Source: a candidate division NC10 bacterium SPGG6 (GTDB lineage Bacteria; Methylomirabilota; Methylomirabilia; Methylomirabilales; CSP1-5). Taken from it: DNA of 14,093 nucleotides. Numbering within the stretch: position 1 is the stretch's first letter; every line of letters starts with the position of its first letter. Below the pieces are notes generated by a model. That model worked only from the letters and a program-made list of their open reading frames with translations. It did not search any database and was not told the origin of the DNA. A program made the translations under genes and the position numbers. Where the stretch lies: positions 1 to 14,093 of the forward strand of contig LXTG01000086.1 of the NCBI GenBank assembly GCA_001643535.1. The letters are read 5' to 3'. Of this stretch, positions 12,631 to 14,093 are shown piece by piece.

Positions 12631-14093
12631 TTAGTCAATATCCGGTTTGAGGCGGAGCTCCTTGAGCTGAAGCGGGTCCACACCCGCAGGGGCACGCGTC
12701 ATAAGGCACTGGGCTCGCTGGGTCTTGGGAAAGGCGATCACCTCGCGGATTGACTCGGCTCCTGCGAGGAGCATGATGAGCCGGTCGAACCCGAAGGCGA
12801 TCCCACCGTGGGGCGGCGTCCCGAAGTCGAGGGCCTCCAAGAGGAAACCAAACCTTTCCTTCGCCTCGGCCTCGGAAAGGCCTAAGGTGGCAAACATCCT
12901 GGTCTGAACCTCTCGACGGTGGATCCGGATGCTGCCCCCACCCACCTCCTGGCCGTTGATGACGAGGTCATACGCCTTGGCCCGCATCTTCTCGGGGGCG
13001 TTCTCAAAGAGGCCGATGTCCTCGTCTACGGGCGCCGTGAAGGGGTGGTGAACCGCTACGTAACGCTTCTCCTCCTCGCTGTACTCCAGGAGGGGGAAAT
13101 CGGTGATCCATACCGGCCGGATGAGCGTCTCCTCTATCAGGCCCAGTTCATGTCCCAACTTCACCCGAAGGCGGCCGAGGGACTCTGCCACTACCGTCGG
13201 GCTGTCGCCGATCACGAGAACGAGGTCCCCGTCCTCGAGTTCGAATTGGCGACTGATCCCCTGCAGGGCGCCAGGATCCAGAAACTTGGTGACCGGAGAC
13301 TGGAGCCCATCTTTCGTCATCCGGAAGGGGGTGAGGCCCTTCGTTCCGAGGCCCTTCACAAATTCGGTGAGGTCGTCGATCATCTTGCGGGAGAATACTT
13401 CGGCCTTTCCCTTCACCTTGATCCCCTTGACTTGTCCCCCTCTGGCGAGGGCTTCCGCAAAGGGGCGGAAGGTGGTCCCCCGGCACAGGTCACTGATATC
13501 GACGAGGAACATCCCGAATCGGGTATCCGGATTGTCGAGACCGTAGGTAGCCACTGCCTCTCCGTAAAGAAGACGGGGGAAAGGCCGGTCCATCTCGACT
13601 CCCTTCACCTCGTGGAAGATGGCGGCGATGAGTTCCTCCATGAGGATCAAGATATCCTCCCGGTCCACGAAAGACATCTCTACATCAATCTGCGTAAACT
13701 CTGGTTGTCGGTCCGTCCGTAGGTCTTCATCGCGGAAACACCTGACGATCTGGAAATAGCGGTCGAGTCCGGCCACCATCAAGAGCTGTTTAAATAGCTG
13801 AGGAGATTGGGGAAGCGCGAAGAACTGGCCGGGGTAGAGCCGGGCCGGAACCAGATAGTCCCTGGCCCCCTCAGGAGTGCTGCGAGTGAGGACCGGGGTC
13901 TCCACCTCGATGAATCCATGCCGATGGAAGAAGGCTCGGACCGCCTGGGACGCCTGATCTCGGATCCACAAGTTTCTCTGGAGGGACGGGCGGCGGAGGT
14001 CGAGATACCGGTATGTGAGTCGCAGCTCTTCGCTGACCGGCCGCTCCTCGTCCAAGGGGAAAACGGGGGTCCTGGCCTCATTAAGGATAAGCG
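12631..14093 (-). CDS. aspS: Aspartyl-tRNA synthetase, 5' end outside the window
   Basis: Class II synthetase that charges tRNA-Asp. The frame stays open to the right edge, so 14093 is not the start. The residues at the edge, ILNEARTPVFPLDEE, are the normal lead-in to the catalytic domain. About 487 codons are visible of roughly 590; the missing part is the N-terminal OB-fold anticodon-binding domain. Visible landmarks are VSEELRLTYRYLDLRRP, motif 1 region FIEVETPVLTRSTPEG, motif 2 FRDEDLRTDRQPEFTQID, the bacterial GAD insertion (about the middle 100 residues, including PFRMTKDGLQSPVTKFL), QEVGGGSIRIH, and motif 3 GIAFGFDRLIMLLAG. Because the anticodon domain is missing, it cannot be said whether the enzyme is discriminating or also charges tRNA-Asn. 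It ends with TAA at 12631-12633; no clear terminator follows before phoH. Confidence 0.97.
   Translation of the reverse strand, partial: LILNEARTPVFPLDEERPVSEELRLTYRYLDLRRPSLQRNLWIRDQASQAVRAFFHRHGFIEVETPVLTRSTPEGARDYLVPARLYPGQFFALPQSPQLFKQLLMVAGLDRYFQIVRCFRDEDLRTDRQPEFTQIDVEMSFVDREDILILMEELIAAIFHEVKGVEMDRPFPRLLYGEAVATYGLDNPDTRFGMFLVDISDLCRGTTFRPFAEALARGGQVKGIKVKGKAEVFSRKMIDDLTEFVKGLGTKGLTPFRMTKDGLQSPVTKFLDPGALQGISRQFELEDGDLVLVIGDSPTVVAESLGRLRVKLGHELGLIEETLIRPVWITDFPLLEYSEEEKRYVAVHHPFTAPVDEDIGLFENAPEKMRAKAYDLVINGQEVGGGSIRIHRREVQTRMFATLGLSEAEAKERFGFLLEALDFGTPPHGGIAFGFDRLIMLLAGAESIREVIAFPKTQRAQCLMTRAPAGVDPLQLKELRLKPDID

Noticed and set aside
12919..13722. 267-codon plus-strand open frame
   Set aside because: It is antisense to the well-conserved aspS catalytic and GAD region, has no recognisable domain and reflects the GC-rich third-position pattern.
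1..14093. CRISPR array, tRNA or rRNA genes, intact insertion sequence
   Set aside because: No regularly spaced repeats, no tRNA cloverleaf or T-loop pattern in the gaps, no rRNA-like stretch and no transposase frame were seen on reading both strands.

Overview
The window is GC-rich bacterial chromosome. Apart from one decayed gene on the plus strand, every gene is on the minus strand, so transcription runs from high to low coordinates. Housekeeping proteins of ordinary bacterial type, a sigma-54 activator/kinase pair and several PilZ proteins suggest a Gram-negative, probably environmental bacterium. A deep-branching group such as NC10/Methylomirabilota, Rokubacteria-like or a deltaproteobacterial relative would fit, but this placement is a low-confidence inference from protein flavour only.

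Right part (9346-14093): aspS (aspartyl-tRNA synthetase, cut by the right edge), then a compact run phoH - pgpH - ybeY. These encode a PhoH-like ATPase, a membrane HD phosphohydrolase of the c-di-AMP phosphodiesterase type that has lost its extracellular sensor domain, and the YbeY endoribonuclease with an unusual third metal ligand. In many bacteria this run leads directly into era. Here era lies at the far left (25-750), about 8.6 kb away, and stops shortly after its KH domain begins.

Middle part (4483-9150): next to ybeY is a plus-strand remnant of a DASS/SLC13-type anion transporter, reduced to its first ~120 and last ~45 residues by a large internal deletion. Then comes a three-gene signalling unit: an NtrC-type sigma-54 response regulator, a membrane histidine kinase and a small lipoprotein. 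Upstream lie a near-consensus sigma-54 promoter (8493-8508) and a good sigma-70-type promoter (8309-8337). The set recalls GlrR/GlrK/QseG of enterobacteria in composition, not in order.

Left part (1169-4482): a second sigma-54-like promoter (4234-4249) is preceded by two copies of TGTAA-N3-TTACA, 22 bp centre to centre, at the distance expected for an enhancer site. It faces a stand-alone receiver-domain protein, a double-PilZ protein and a short PilZ relic that overlaps it by four bases (GTGA); a strong rho-independent terminator follows. A second double-PilZ gene, a clear paralogue, lies beyond the terminator. The most interesting reading is a local circuit in which the kinase/activator pair drives, through sigma-54, a receiver + PilZ output operon reading c-di-GMP. 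The link between activator and enhancer is inference.

Spaces without genes: 751-1168 (short-repeat mosaic), 1856-2155 (terminator and hairpin), 3172-3541 (one dyad, otherwise nothing recognised), 4037-4482 (promoter and enhancer dyads), 8107-8628 (two promoters), 9124-9345 (composite palindrome) and 12483-12630 (palindrome). No tRNA, rRNA, CRISPR array or intact insertion sequence was recognised.
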